From the NCBI GenBank assembly GCA_023418925.1, contig JAEZYS010000006.1:1-64000 (forward strand): 64,000 bases of DNA, in the 5' to 3' direction. This document shows, one piece after another, positions 34,749 through 42,984 of this stretch. The notes beneath the pieces were generated by a model. The model saw only the letters and a program-made list of their open reading frames with translations. It made no database searches and was not told the DNA's origin. Position 1 is the stretch's first letter; every line of letters begins with the position of its first letter. The stretch is from Bacillota bacterium (GTDB lineage: Bacteria > Bacillota > Clostridia > Oscillospirales > Ruminococcaceae). The position numbers and the translations under genes were made by a program.

Positions 34749-35703
34749 TTAAAACATCTCTGTAAATGGTTTATGTCCATAATCCTCAAGCAACTCAACA
34801 GCAGTCAGATTAGATGGATTGTTTTTGTTATTAAAATAATATCTGATTTTATATGCTGGTGTGATATACGCAAAATCAGCATAATAAGTGACTTCTATAT
34901 ACTCATCAGCTTGTTCATTTATTAAAGCATATACAGTTTGCATCTGCCAATAATTAGAATCACATTGTATTCCAGATACATTATCATCCCAAATGTAATT
35001 TACTATTCCAAAGTATTGTTTCAATGTTTCATCAACAACGTTTTTTTCTACGAAAATAGCACCACCGTTTCCCAACTCCGGTTTTATCCCAATAAGAAAT
35101 GTCTCTACTCCATCCAAAAAAGTTTCTTTTCCGACTACCTCCGGAAGCTTTCTTGTATCTTCAATAGTTCTATTCTCATCAAACGAAAATGTGTAGAATC
35201 TTCCTATTTGGGCAAATTCATTATTCCAATACTCGGATATTTGCTGTTTGTCTGCTGTTTCAGGCAAAAAATATGTGCAAAATCCCGCATCTGATATTCC
35301 AACATTCCAAGTCGATGTTCCTACCGAAAATCTGCTGTCTGAACTTTTTGATACAACTAACTCAACCGAATACTCTAAAACTTGAACTATTTAGTATTTC
35401 ATATGAATCGAAATCAACACTATATAAAAATCCATCTTCGCCCTCCATGTATCCAATGCGCCAGAGGTCTTCTTCATTTTTATCAATCAATGCCTGAAAG
35501 ATCTTGTTAATACAAGATTTATTATTAATTGTTTCCGTTTCGCTTGAAGTTATTATATCAGTTTTATATTCATTTAAAGTTGAATTTATTGATGAGTCAA
35601 TAGAAGCAGTATTTTCTATTTCTCTTGTTTCAAGCTCTGTATTGCATGAACAAAAAAGAAGTATAATTGCAAGATACATAACAATAAAATATATTTGTTT
35701 CAT
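34749..35703 (-). pseudogene. Frameshifted putative lipoprotein gene
   Basis: ATG 35703 starts a lipoprotein signal (MKQIYFIVMYLAIILLFCSC, lipobox LFCS with Cys20) and reads 113 residues to a stop at 35362 (ILNSSSFRVFG). The adjoining frame continues at once as VELVVSKSSDSRFSVGTSTW and runs on to the stop at 34749, including DKQQISEYWNNEFAQIGRF and AYKIRYYFNN. The total span, 955 bases, is 3n+1, fitting a one-base insertion near 35362-35367. No slippery heptamer is visible there. The intact protein would have been about 317 residues, anchored outside the cell. I do not recognise the family. Confidence 0.7.
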
Positions 35704-35726
35704 ATTTCCTCCTATTCTTCAATATG

Positions 35727-36095
35727 TTAATAATGACAAATGCGTCGCGTGCAATTTGTGCAATTGTTGAAGAAACACCATGTTTTTAGTTCATTTGGTA
35801 TATTAAAATACATGCCTAAATTTTGAGTAACAAACTCTGGGGCATCACTAGAACCATGTGCAAAATATCCATCAAACAATATGGGATCATATCTTTTATC
35901 ATCGTTACCACTACTCCGGCTTGGATATGTGGCAACAGAATAATCCACATGTAAGGCGCTTGAAGCACCAGAAGATCCTACAACAGCAATAATATCGCCT
36001 GCTTTTACACTATCTCCTCGTTCTATAACATTACCAGCAGAATTTGTTTTACTTGGATTAACTTCTATAATGTGGTTATTGGTTGAAATAAGGAT
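35727..36095 (-). pseudogene. C-terminal fragment of an M23 (LytM-type) peptidase gene
   Basis: The minus-strand frame reads NNHIIEVNPSKTNSAGNVI, ERGDSVKAGDIIAVVGSSG and ASSALHVDYSV, then RYDPILFDGYFAHG. The GDxVxxGdxIaxVGsSGxSs...LHvdysv pattern is the end of M23 metallopeptidase domains, which cut peptidoglycan cross-links. The N-terminal half with the first metal ligands is absent and no start codon is available. The 5' end of the fragment overlaps the 3' end of the neighbouring lipoprotein-like gene, which points to a deletion joining the two. Confidence 0.65.
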
Positions 36096-36855
36096 ATTTC
36101 TTAAGTTCTTCTCTTACCTTACTTTCCAAGTTATCATCATCGCAGTTAATCCATTGAGGTTCAAGATTAACCTCTTTTATCTTTTCAAATTGCGATAAAT
36201 ATTCGTCAATGCCTAAAAGAGTATTAATCTCATTTTCATCATAATAGCCATCTTCAATTTTAGTGTCCATAAAATGAATATCCTTATACCAATATTTTTT
36301 GCCATCCCAATCGCCTGTATACTTTCCAACACAGTCTGATGTAATTTGACCATCGTTAATTTTATACACCCACAAATAAAATTCATCATCCAAATTTGTT
36401 CCGTTAAAAATAAAATAAGTTTTTGCAAAATAGAAATATTCGTTTAAATCATTATCAAAATATAGTGTTAATATATTTGTTGTGTTGGTCATTGTATCTG
36501 CACTTAATACGCCTATATACTGTGTAATTTCACCTTTTAAATCATATAAGATATAATCGCAGAAATACTCACCTTCTCGTGCTTCAATTAGTTCAGGATA
36601 ATTATCCTTATTAAAATCATAAAAAAGTCAGTAACATATTCTTTCCGTTTTAATGAAATCAATTATTTTGTCTATCTCATCTTTTTCTTGTTCATTTGTC
36701 ATTTCATATGTAATCACAGGTAGGATTTCTTCGGTAGTTTCAGAAATAGTTATTTTACTTTCTACTTTTGTTATATTTTCCCTGTCAATATCTGTATTTG
36801 ATGAGTAGCCAACAAACAAAGTAAGCATTATCACTATAGGTAAAATCTTTTTCAA
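36076..36855 (-). pseudogene. Putative lipoprotein gene with internal stop and altered lipobox
   Basis: A TTG start at 36855 (GGAGATGAC upstream) begins MKKILPIVIMLTLFVGYSSN, a typical lipoprotein signal except that Tyr stands where the lipid-carrying Cys should be. The frame meets TGA at 36628 and then continues in the same frame with LFYDFNKDNYPELIEARE, GEYFCDYILYDLKG and on to KKYPYFNQ at 36076. The YDFNKDNYPELI segment resembles repeats in secreted calcium-binding-like proteins. Two independent defects suggest the gene is dead. The function is unknown. Confidence 0.65.
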
Positions 36856-37017
36856 TCAGTCATCTCCATTCTGTCATTTCAAAAAGTATTGATACTCTTT
36901 AGGCAAACCTGCAAAGCTAGTTGTTAGAATCCAATTAATGCAAGACAATAATAAAACATACTTAGATCCTGCCATTTAGGCTAAGTTAATCCTTATTAGA
37001 AATTATCTTACATGCCA

Positions 37018-37593
37018 CTAAATACATTTCATCAACCTCTGAATTACAGTATCCCATGGTCTAGATTCAATTAAAGGGATACCCAAACTTATACATTATT
37101 TTTCCAACCATTTTCCATACTGAGTACTTATATCAGCTCTGAAATGTTGTAATTCACCGCCTTCTCTATCAAGGTAATTCTGCACAATTTGAATTTTATC
37201 TGATTCATTAATAAAAAGAGATTTTACCTTTGGGTTTTCAATGGACAGTGCAAGTTCAGGGTGTATAAAATCACCTTCAATAATGACCGGTACATCAGCT
37301 TCTATGTGGTTTTCAACTATGGACTTTAATCCTGTTATCATTTCTATGCTAACGTCAATAAGCCACTTTACATTTCCACTTACTCCAATATCAATCCAGT
37401 TTATGCCTGTACTCCAATAATGAATTGCTGGATGAAGCTCTCTGGTTGTCATCGACTTTATTGCTTCAAAAATATCATCTACTTCTATGACATTAACGTT
37501 ATGTATACGAGATAATTCATATGCAACACTGGATTTTCCAGATCCTGAAGCTCCTCCAATAAGTAAAACTGTCCAATCTCTTTTTGTATTCAT
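37018..37593 (-). pseudogene. P-loop kinase-like gene truncated by a stop codon
   Basis: ATG 37593 (AGGATGG site upstream) starts MNTKRDWTVLLIGGASGSGK; the Walker A motif is GGASGSGKSS. The frame reads 165 residues to TAA at 37096 after WLEK. It then continues in the same frame with CISLGIPLIESRPWDTV, IQRLMKCI and a stop at 37018, and this extension looks like the natural C-terminus. A single change from GAA (Glu) to TAA explains the break. Relatives are small nucleoside- or sugar-kinase-like ATPases of unknown substrate. The truncated protein might still be made, so its loss of function is inferred. Confidence 0.6.
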
Positions 37594-37712
37594 CTGATAC
37601 CATCCTATTTTAAATTTTTAAAATATATATGATTATTTTTTAATCATTAAGTGTTATATGTTGAGCGGAGTCTTTGTACCATGTCGATACAACTCTTGAT
37701 AATATTTTATCA

Positions 37713-37847
37713 TAAATAACGAAATTTGCAAGTTCTTTAAATAAATACAACATAGTTATTGCAACGCCTGGTGTCGGTAATGTATTCGCACCACGTATTA
37801 TCACTGAAATCGGAGATGTGATCAGATTCCTTGTAATTAAAACATAA
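37713..37847 (+). mobile_element. IS110-family transposase fragment
   Basis: The plus-strand frame reads FASSLNKYNIVIATPGVGNV and then FAPRIITEIGDVIRF before ending LVIKT-stop. The PGVG...l.apriiaEIGDi.RF pattern is the Transposase_20 domain of IS110/IS116/IS902 elements. Only about 40 residues remain; both the N-terminal catalytic DEDD domain and the rest of the C-terminus are missing. Confidence 0.7.
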
Positions 37848-37850
37848 AAT

Positions 37851-37905
37851 TACACCCCTTTCGTTAGTCGTGATTTATATCACATTGTCTAACAAAAGGG
37901 GTGTA
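37851..37905. repeat. Large perfect-armed hairpin next to the IS110 fragment
   Basis: TACACCCCTTT (37851-37861) pairs with AAAGGGGTGTA (37895-37905); inside, CGTTAG pairs with CTAAC and GTGAT with ATCAC. Flanking A/T-rich tails on both sides mean it could act as a terminator for either strand, or be a small mobile-element end. Confidence 0.6.
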
Positions 37906-38013
37906 TTTCATAAATAATTTCAGTCGGGCCTTTACTTTATTAAGCATATTATTGCTATGTGTGCTGTTTAGTTGTTTTTTATGTACAAAAATATTGTATC
38001 ATTGAGGGTTGCC

Positions 38014-39030
38014 TTAATATTTACCCCTATTCAATATTTCCATCTGTTCATCTGTTAATTTAATTGAAAGTGCATCTACATTTTCCTTGTACTGTATCAT
38101 TTTACTAAAGCCTAATATTGGAATTATTGATGGCTTTTTATTAAGTATCCAAGCAAGAACAAGTTTATTTCCCGAGATACCCATTTCCTTTGACATTTTA
38201 TCAATAACCTGAATTCTTTCAATTGATTCACCATTACTGAAATCATTCCAGCCATAGTAGCTCTTTCTTTTCTCCTCACTAGCATATATGCCCTTCAGGA
38301 GTGGAGAATACGCAACAAGAGTCATATCAGGATTTGACTTCATGAAATCAAACATTTCGTCATCAGCGCCAAATCCTATTCCTCTGTCAGCACTGATATT
38401 TTGCCTTATATATGTATATTCCTGCTGAATAGCCTTGAAGAAGGGATAACCATTGTTCTTGCATATTTCCTTTGCAGTTGCAATTCTCCAGGTTCTCATA
38501 TTACTGCAACCGATATGCTTTACTTTCCCTTCTTTAACCAAATCAGAAAGGGTTTCAAGTGTTTCTTCAAGTGCAACACTTCTGTCATCAACATGTACAT
38601 AATAAAGATCTATGTAATCTGTTTTAAGACGCTTTAAGCTCCCTTCAATTGCTGCCCTAATAGTCTTAGCGCTAGTTCCTTCATAAGCCGGAACTACTTT
38701 ATCCCACATAATTTCGCCATCTGCATCTCGAACCATTTTAGGGTCCTTGAGTCTTCCGCCAAATTTTGTTGCAAGAAAGACTTTATCACGGTTTTTACGT
38801 TCCGCGAACCATTCTCCTAACATGTTTTCACTTTCATCTCCCCATGCTTCAGAGTTACCCCACCACCATGAATAGCAGTTAGCTGTGTCTATAAAATTTC
38901 CATCTTTACTGACAAAGTCGTCAAGGATATTGAAAGAATCCGTTTTATTTATTAAAGTGCCCATCATCATGGTTCCTAAACATGCACAACTTACTTCTTG
39001 ATTTGTTCCAGCAAAATTTACTTTTCTCAT
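38014..39030 (-). CDS. Aldo/keto reductase
   Basis: The 338-residue product is an NAD(P)H-dependent oxidoreductase of the aldo/keto reductase superfamily. It shows the catalytic Asp-Tyr region FIDTANCYSWWW, the catalytic Lys in FLATKFGGR, YYVHVDD, HIGCSNMRTWR and a cofactor-binding IIPILGFSKMIQ at the end. The frame extends to 39069, but ATG 39030 (MRKVNFAGT) follows a GAAAGGATG ribosome-binding site. The substrate is unknown. It is divergent from an HxlR-type regulator that may control it, 256 bases away. Confidence 0.93.
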   Translation of the reverse strand: MRKVNFAGTNQEVSCACLGTMMMGTLINKTDSFNILDDFVSKDGNFIDTANCYSWWWGNSEAWGDESENMLGEWFAERKNRDKVFLATKFGGRLKDPKMVRDADGEIMWDKVVPAYEGTSAKTIRAAIEGSLKRLKTDYIDLYYVHVDDRSVALEETLETLSDLVKEGKVKHIGCSNMRTWRIATAKEICKNNGYPFFKAIQQEYTYIRQNISADRGIGFGADDEMFDFMKSNPDMTLVAYSPLLKGIYASEEKRKSYYGWNDFSNGESIERIQVIDKMSKEMGISGNKLVLAWILNKKPSIIPILGFSKMIQYKENVDALSIKLTDEQMEILNRGKY

Positions 39031-39236
39031 ATTATAGCATCCTTTCATGTACTTTATATTTTCAGACAAATAAAACTGTGAATTTATAAATTAGTTATAA
39101 TCTGAAAAATAAAAGCGTTTCATTATGTTGTTTTGTTACTCTGTAAAATAATATAAACTGAGTAAATAATGAATTTTTCCGGAAAATTCTTATGTATATA
39201 GAATAACATAGTTGTAAAAATCTTGCAAGTAGGCAC

Positions 39237-39242
39237 TATAAT
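39237..39242 (+). promoter_or_regulatory. -10 box of the hxlR-type gene
   Basis: TATAAT at 39237-39242, with a TTGTAA-like element about 19 bases upstream. The expected start falls on the first half of the palindrome at 39248-39269. Confidence 0.45.
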
Positions 39243-39247
39243 GTGGT

Positions 39248-39269
39248 ATACTTACAATAAAGTAAGTAT
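39248..39269 (+). promoter_or_regulatory. Palindromic operator candidate for the HxlR regulator
   Basis: ATACTTAC (39248-39255) and GTAAGTAT (39262-39269) are perfect inverted copies with a six-base spacer. The site begins six bases after the -10 box, so a bound repressor would block the start site. Operators of characterised HxlR-family repressors such as YodB contain similar TACT/AGTA-type half-sites. Confidence 0.6.
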
Positions 39270-39286
39270 TGACAGAGGTGTTTAAA

Positions 39287-39634
39287 ATGAATGAAAATAA
39301 GGAAATTATTTCTGATGAAGAGGAATGTCCTCTTCTTCTAACACAAAGAATAATGTTTGGAAAATGGAAAATGTCTATAATATGGTTTCTTGCTCGCTAT
39401 GAAACTATGAGATTCGGAGAACTGAAAAAAGCTTTTGAGGATCCTACGCTAACGCAAAAAATGCTCACACAGCATCTTCGTGCTCTTGAAAATGATCATA
39501 TAATAATCAGGACGGTTTATAATGAAGTTCCATTAAGAGTTGATTACAGTTTAACTGAAATAGGCAAAAAATTTATACCTATTATAAACAGTATGGAAGA
39601 TTGGGCTGAAGAGTACATGAGCTTATTTAAGTAA
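39287..39634 (+). CDS. HxlR-family (DUF24) transcriptional regulator
   Basis: The 115-residue product is a winged-helix HxlR protein: ECPLLLTQRIMFGKWKMSII, FGELKKAFEDPTLTQKMLT, and YSLTEIGKKFIPII. Members often repress redox or electrophile-response genes, and several sense through the conserved Cys near the N-terminus, which is present here (EEECPLL). ATG 39287 is preferred over the in-frame TTG at 39269 because GAGGTG lies seven bases before it. The palindrome upstream suggests it represses itself, and probably the aldo/keto reductase or the FAD/Rieske gene beside it. Confidence 0.9.
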   Translation: MNENKEIISDEEECPLLLTQRIMFGKWKMSIIWFLARYETMRFGELKKAFEDPTLTQKMLTQHLRALENDHIIIRTVYNEVPLRVDYSLTEIGKKFIPIINSMEDWAEEYMSLFK

Positions 39635-39775
39635 AATTTACAATATGCAAAGAAACTTTTTTAGCGGCTGACGTCTTACAACACATCGTACTTAAGAAAA
39701 TTATTAACCATATTATCTTTATTTATAATTATTTTGACTTAATATAGTCAATACTATTACTATGGAGGAATTAAT

Positions 39776-41074
39776 ATGGATTTTTTATGGACAAAGGACG
39801 TAAAGTTACCTGATTTCCCTGTATTGAACAGCGATAAAAGGACAGGTGTTCTGATTATCGGTGGTGGTATGGCAGGCATTCTATGCGCACTTAAGCTTCA
39901 AGAAGCTGGTGTTGATTATATGCTGGTTGAAGCAAAAAACATAGGCGGTGGAATTACAAAAGGAACTACTGCTGTATTGTCGGCACAACATGACACACTA
40001 TATCAGGATATAATAAAAAAGTTTGGTACGGAAAAGGCAAAAATGTATCTGGATGGTAATTTAATGGCTGTAAAAAAATATAGGAAATTATCTGAACAGA
40101 TTTCTTGTGATTTTGAAGACAAACCATCTATTATATATTCATTAAATGACAAGAAAAAAATGCAGCAAGAGGTTTCTGCACTCAATTCTCTTGGATTTGG
40201 TGCAGAGTTTATCCCTGACATATCATTGCCTTTTTCTGTTGCAGGGGCAGTAAAATTTCCTGGTATGGCACAATTTCATCCGCTTAAGTTTCTGTATGGT
40301 GCTGCAAAAGGTCTTAATATATTTGAAAATACATTTATAAAAAAGCTTGATGGAACTACTGCTTACACTGACAATGGATGTATCCATGCACAAAAAGTTA
40401 TAATTGCAACACACTTTCCGTTTAAAAACAGCCGAGGATTATATTTCATGAAACTATATCAAAAGAGATCATTTGTCATTGCATTAAAAAATGCTCCTGA
40501 TATAGGCTGTACAATTGAGGATAATGCAAAAAATGGAGTATTCCTGAGAAATTATAATGGATTATTACTGATTGGCGGAGGAGGACACCGTACTGGCAAA
40601 AAGGGTGGAGGTTTTGATGTTCCAAGAGCTTTTGCCAGACAGTATTTCCCGCAGGCAAAAGAAAAATATGCATGGGCCAATCAGGATTGTGTACCTCTTG
40701 ACGGTGTACCATATATAGGACAGTATAGTTCAAATCTGCCGGATGTGTATATAGCATCAGGGTTTAACCTTTGGGGAATGACAACATCAATGGTATCATC
40801 GGAAATTCTGGCGGATCTAGTTATGGGACGGGAAAATCAATTTGCCCCTGCATTTTCACCATCAAGATCAATGATAAGAGGTCAACTCTTTTCAAACATC
40901 GGTACAACTCTATTGGATTTTATAACACCAACTACCAAACGCTGCTCACATTTAGGCTGTTCATTAAAATGGAACCCAGCAGAACACAGCTGGGACTGTC
41001 CGTGCCACGGATCCCGCTTTAACAGTCAAGGTAAGCTGATTAACAACCCTGCAATGAAGGACAGTCATGTGTAA
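39776..41074 (+). CDS. FAD-dependent oxidoreductase with C-terminal Rieske domain
   Basis: The 432-residue product has an N-terminal FAD domain of the D-amino-acid-oxidase type (VLIIGGGMAGILCALKL, about 25-41, then VEAKNIGGGITKGTTA) and a C-terminal Rieske [2Fe-2S] domain with CSHLGC and CPCHGSRF, giving the expected two Cys and two His ligands. This fusion is known from uncharacterised Firmicute proteins such as YhfW. GGAGG precedes the ATG. It is downstream of the HxlR regulator in the same direction. Reaction and substrate are unknown; the pairing with an aldo/keto reductase suggests redox detoxification. Confidence 0.92.
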   Translation: MDFLWTKDVKLPDFPVLNSDKRTGVLIIGGGMAGILCALKLQEAGVDYMLVEAKNIGGGITKGTTAVLSAQHDTLYQDIIKKFGTEKAKMYLDGNLMAVKKYRKLSEQISCDFEDKPSIIYSLNDKKKMQQEVSALNSLGFGAEFIPDISLPFSVAGAVKFPGMAQFHPLKFLYGAAKGLNIFENTFIKKLDGTTAYTDNGCIHAQKVIIATHFPFKNSRGLYFMKLYQKRSFVIALKNAPDIGCTIEDNAKNGVFLRNYNGLLLIGGGGHRTGKKGGGFDVPRAFARQYFPQAKEKYAWANQDCVPLDGVPYIGQYSSNLPDVYIASGFNLWGMTTSMVSSEILADLVMGRENQFAPAFSPSRSMIRGQLFSNIGTTLLDFITPTTKRCSHLGCSLKWNPAEHSWDCPCHGSRFNSQGKLINNPAMKDSHV

Positions 41075-41079
41075 TAAAT

Positions 41080-41120
41080 AAAAGCCGTAAGCAATGAATT
41101 AACATTACTTACGACTTTTA
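41080..41120. terminator. Bidirectional terminator between the Rieske gene and tRNA-Leu
   Basis: AAAAGCCGTAAG (41080-41091) pairs with CTTACGACTTTT (41109-41120) with one mismatch. Both sides carry T-rich tails on their own strands. It serves the FAD/Rieske gene on the plus strand and the tRNA on the minus strand. Confidence 0.8.
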
Positions 41121-41122
41121 TC

Positions 41123-41207
41123 TGGTGCGAGTAATGGGACTTGAACCCATACGTCTATCGACACACGCCCCTCAAACGTGCCTGTCTGCCTATTCCAGCA
41201 CACTCGC
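41123..41207 (-). tRNA. tRNA-Leu (anticodon GAG)
   Basis: The minus strand begins GCGAGTGTGC and ends with ACTCGCA plus an encoded CCA. Acceptor arms GCGAGTG-type and ACTCGC pair. The anticodon stem CACGT/GCGTG encloses the loop TTGAGGG with anticodon GAG, and the T arm contains GGGTTCAAGTCCC. The long variable arm (GTGTCGATAGACG region) is typical of leucine tRNA. It reads CUC and CUU codons. A perfect promoter lies upstream. Confidence 0.95.
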
Positions 41208-41223
41208 TTTAATCGACTTAATT

Positions 41224-41252
41224 ATTATATCACTTTTTAGCATGCATGTCAA
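41224..41252 (-). promoter_or_regulatory. Promoter of tRNA-Leu (full sigma-A consensus)
   Basis: On the minus strand TTGACA (41252-41247) and TATAAT (41229-41224) are 17 bases apart, about 17 bases before the mature tRNA 5' end. Confidence 0.8.
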
Positions 41253-41314
41253 CATATTTTTTTCGTAAATCTATACAATTTTATTTTGATATTAGAATAT
41301 TTGTTATATCTTTT

Positions 41315-41344
41315 AATATATATTAAGTAACTAATGCATACAAG
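41315..41344 (+). promoter_or_regulatory. Possible sigma-E type promoter of the sipL-spoIVA pair
   Basis: AATATATA (41315-41322) is followed after 14 bases by CATACAAG (41337-41344). These resemble the ATATT-like -35 and CATACA-type -10 boxes of the mother-cell sigma factor SigE, which drives spoIVA in Bacillus. The start would lie about 60 bases before the first gene. Confidence 0.45.
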
Positions 41345-41412
41345 CTTTTAATCAAGAATATAGTTATCATAGTTACTGCGTAAAATGAACAGCAGACAAG
41401 GAGGATATATTT

Positions 41413-42963
41413 ATGGACTTTAAATTAAACAGAGAAGAAATAACTACGTCAGAAGTAATATTTGATGGTTCTCAGGAACAAGCGGTGGAGCTGGATTATG
41501 TGTTGCCTGATTATTATCCTGATATTTTTAAGATCGTCAAGTGTATTACTACTCCAAAAATAGTTTCATACTGCATTAATGGTGATAAGCTTAATTATGA
41601 GTTGTCAGTGTGTTTGCGCATTATGTACTGTTCAGAGCAAAGCAATACCCTGCAGGTACTTGATCAAAAGCTTAATTATACTAAGACAGTTGAACTTGGA
41701 CGTGCAGGTACAAAACCAAAGGTTTGTATTATTCCTAAAACCGATTACATTAACTGCCGTGCTGTTAATCAGCGCAGAGTTGATGTGCGTGGTGCGATTT
41801 CTGTTAAATTAAAAGTAACAGATATATGCAAAAAGGATGTTATTTCAGATGCTTTCGGTATGAATATTCAACTTCGTAAAAAACCTGTTACATATCCTAC
41901 CAACAAGCTATTTACCACAAAACGTGCTACTATTACAGATGAATTTGATCTTGGTATATCAAAGCCTTCTGTTATAAACATTATAAGAAATGATGCGGTA
42001 ATAACATCCACTGACAAAAAGGTTATTGCCAACAAACTTGTTGCTAAAGGCGAAATACTTATAAATATGCTTTATACCTGCATGAAAGATGCAACTGATG
42101 GAATCGAGTCTATGCAATTCACCTTACCGTTTTCTCAGATTATTGAACTCGAAGGCATTGATGAAAGGTTTGATTGCAATGTTGATGCTGACGTTATATC
42201 CTGTGATCTGAGTCCTAAGTCAGATGGAGACAATGAATCAAAAGTTATAGACTGCACTGTTATGCTTTTAATTAATGTTTCTGCACAGATGCTTTCTACA
42301 GTTGATATTGCTACAGATCAATTTTCAACTCAATATCAGACTGAAAGCCAGACATCTGACATCAAGGTTGAATTATCACCTAAATATATCTCTTGCTCTC
42401 AGGTAATAAAGGGATCAGTAGGTTATAAAGACGGAGAACTTGACTGCATTTACGATGTATGGTGTAATTTAAATGGATATACAACTAAAATTGATGCAGT
42501 AGAAAAACAGGCTATTATAAATGGCAATGCTATGTACACTGTATTTGCTCGCAACAGTGATGGCGCTCCGGTAGTGATGGAAAAAGAAGAACCTTTTGAA
42601 ATCAGCGTGAACTGTGATAACATTATAGATAATTCTGTTGCAGATTTGAAAATAATACCTGTTTCATGTTCATATAACCTTACATCCAACAGTACTGTAG
42701 AAGCAAAAGTTGAGATAAAAGTTTCAGGAATAATCAGCAATAATATATATATGAATGCCCTTACGGATATCACTGTCAATGAAAACGCTCCCGTTGAAAA
42801 AGACGGCGATTATGCATTAAGGCTGTATTTTGCAGAGTCAAAAGAGGACTTATGGGAAATTGCCAAGAAGTATTGTACTTCTATTGATGCAATTATGGAG
42901 GAGAATAACCTGGCAGACGACATAATTGCAGAACAAGGTATGATACTTATTCCAATAGTCTGA
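41413..42963 (+). CDS. sipL: SPOCS (DUF3794) and LysM domain spore coat protein, SipL-like
   Basis: The 516-residue product has N-terminal and central DUF3794/SPOCS regions (start MDFKLNREEITTSEVIFDGS, then LDYVLPDYYPDIFKIVKC) and a C-terminal LysM domain (about 468-514, LYFAESKEDLWEIAKKY, then MILIPIV). Domain order and length match SipL of Clostridioides difficile, whose LysM domain binds SpoIVA and tethers the coat to the forespore. Here spoIVA is the next gene, 21 bases away, which supports the call. AAGGAGG precedes the ATG. The symbol rests on architecture and context, not on a search. Confidence 0.85.
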   Translation: MDFKLNREEITTSEVIFDGSQEQAVELDYVLPDYYPDIFKIVKCITTPKIVSYCINGDKLNYELSVCLRIMYCSEQSNTLQVLDQKLNYTKTVELGRAGTKPKVCIIPKTDYINCRAVNQRRVDVRGAISVKLKVTDICKKDVISDAFGMNIQLRKKPVTYPTNKLFTTKRATITDEFDLGISKPSVINIIRNDAVITSTDKKVIANKLVAKGEILINMLYTCMKDATDGIESMQFTLPFSQIIELEGIDERFDCNVDADVISCDLSPKSDGDNESKVIDCTVMLLINVSAQMLSTVDIATDQFSTQYQTESQTSDIKVELSPKYISCSQVIKGSVGYKDGELDCIYDVWCNLNGYTTKIDAVEKQAIINGNAMYTVFARNSDGAPVVMEKEEPFEISVNCDNIIDNSVADLKIIPVSCSYNLTSNSTVEAKVEIKVSGIISNNIYMNALTDITVNENAPVEKDGDYALRLYFAESKEDLWEIAKKYCTSIDAIMEENNLADDIIAEQGMILIPIV

Positions 42964-42984
42964 AATGTTTGGAGGTAAATTAAA

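Larger units (their letters stand above)
37594..38013. other. Intergenic stretch with transposase remnant and hairpin
   Basis: This 420-base gap holds the IS110 transposase fragment (37713-37847) and a large hairpin (37851-37905), listed separately. The remaining AT-rich bases show no gene in either strand. Confidence 0.6.

Noticed and set aside
35355..35372. Programmed frameshifting in the lipoprotein gene
   Set aside because: No slippery heptamer or stimulating structure is visible at the junction, and adjacent genes carry ordinary inactivating changes.
36628..36630. TGA as a recoded selenocysteine codon
   Set aside because: No hairpin of the SECIS type is evident right after it, the protein is lipoprotein-like rather than a redox enzyme, and the neighbours are clearly broken genes.
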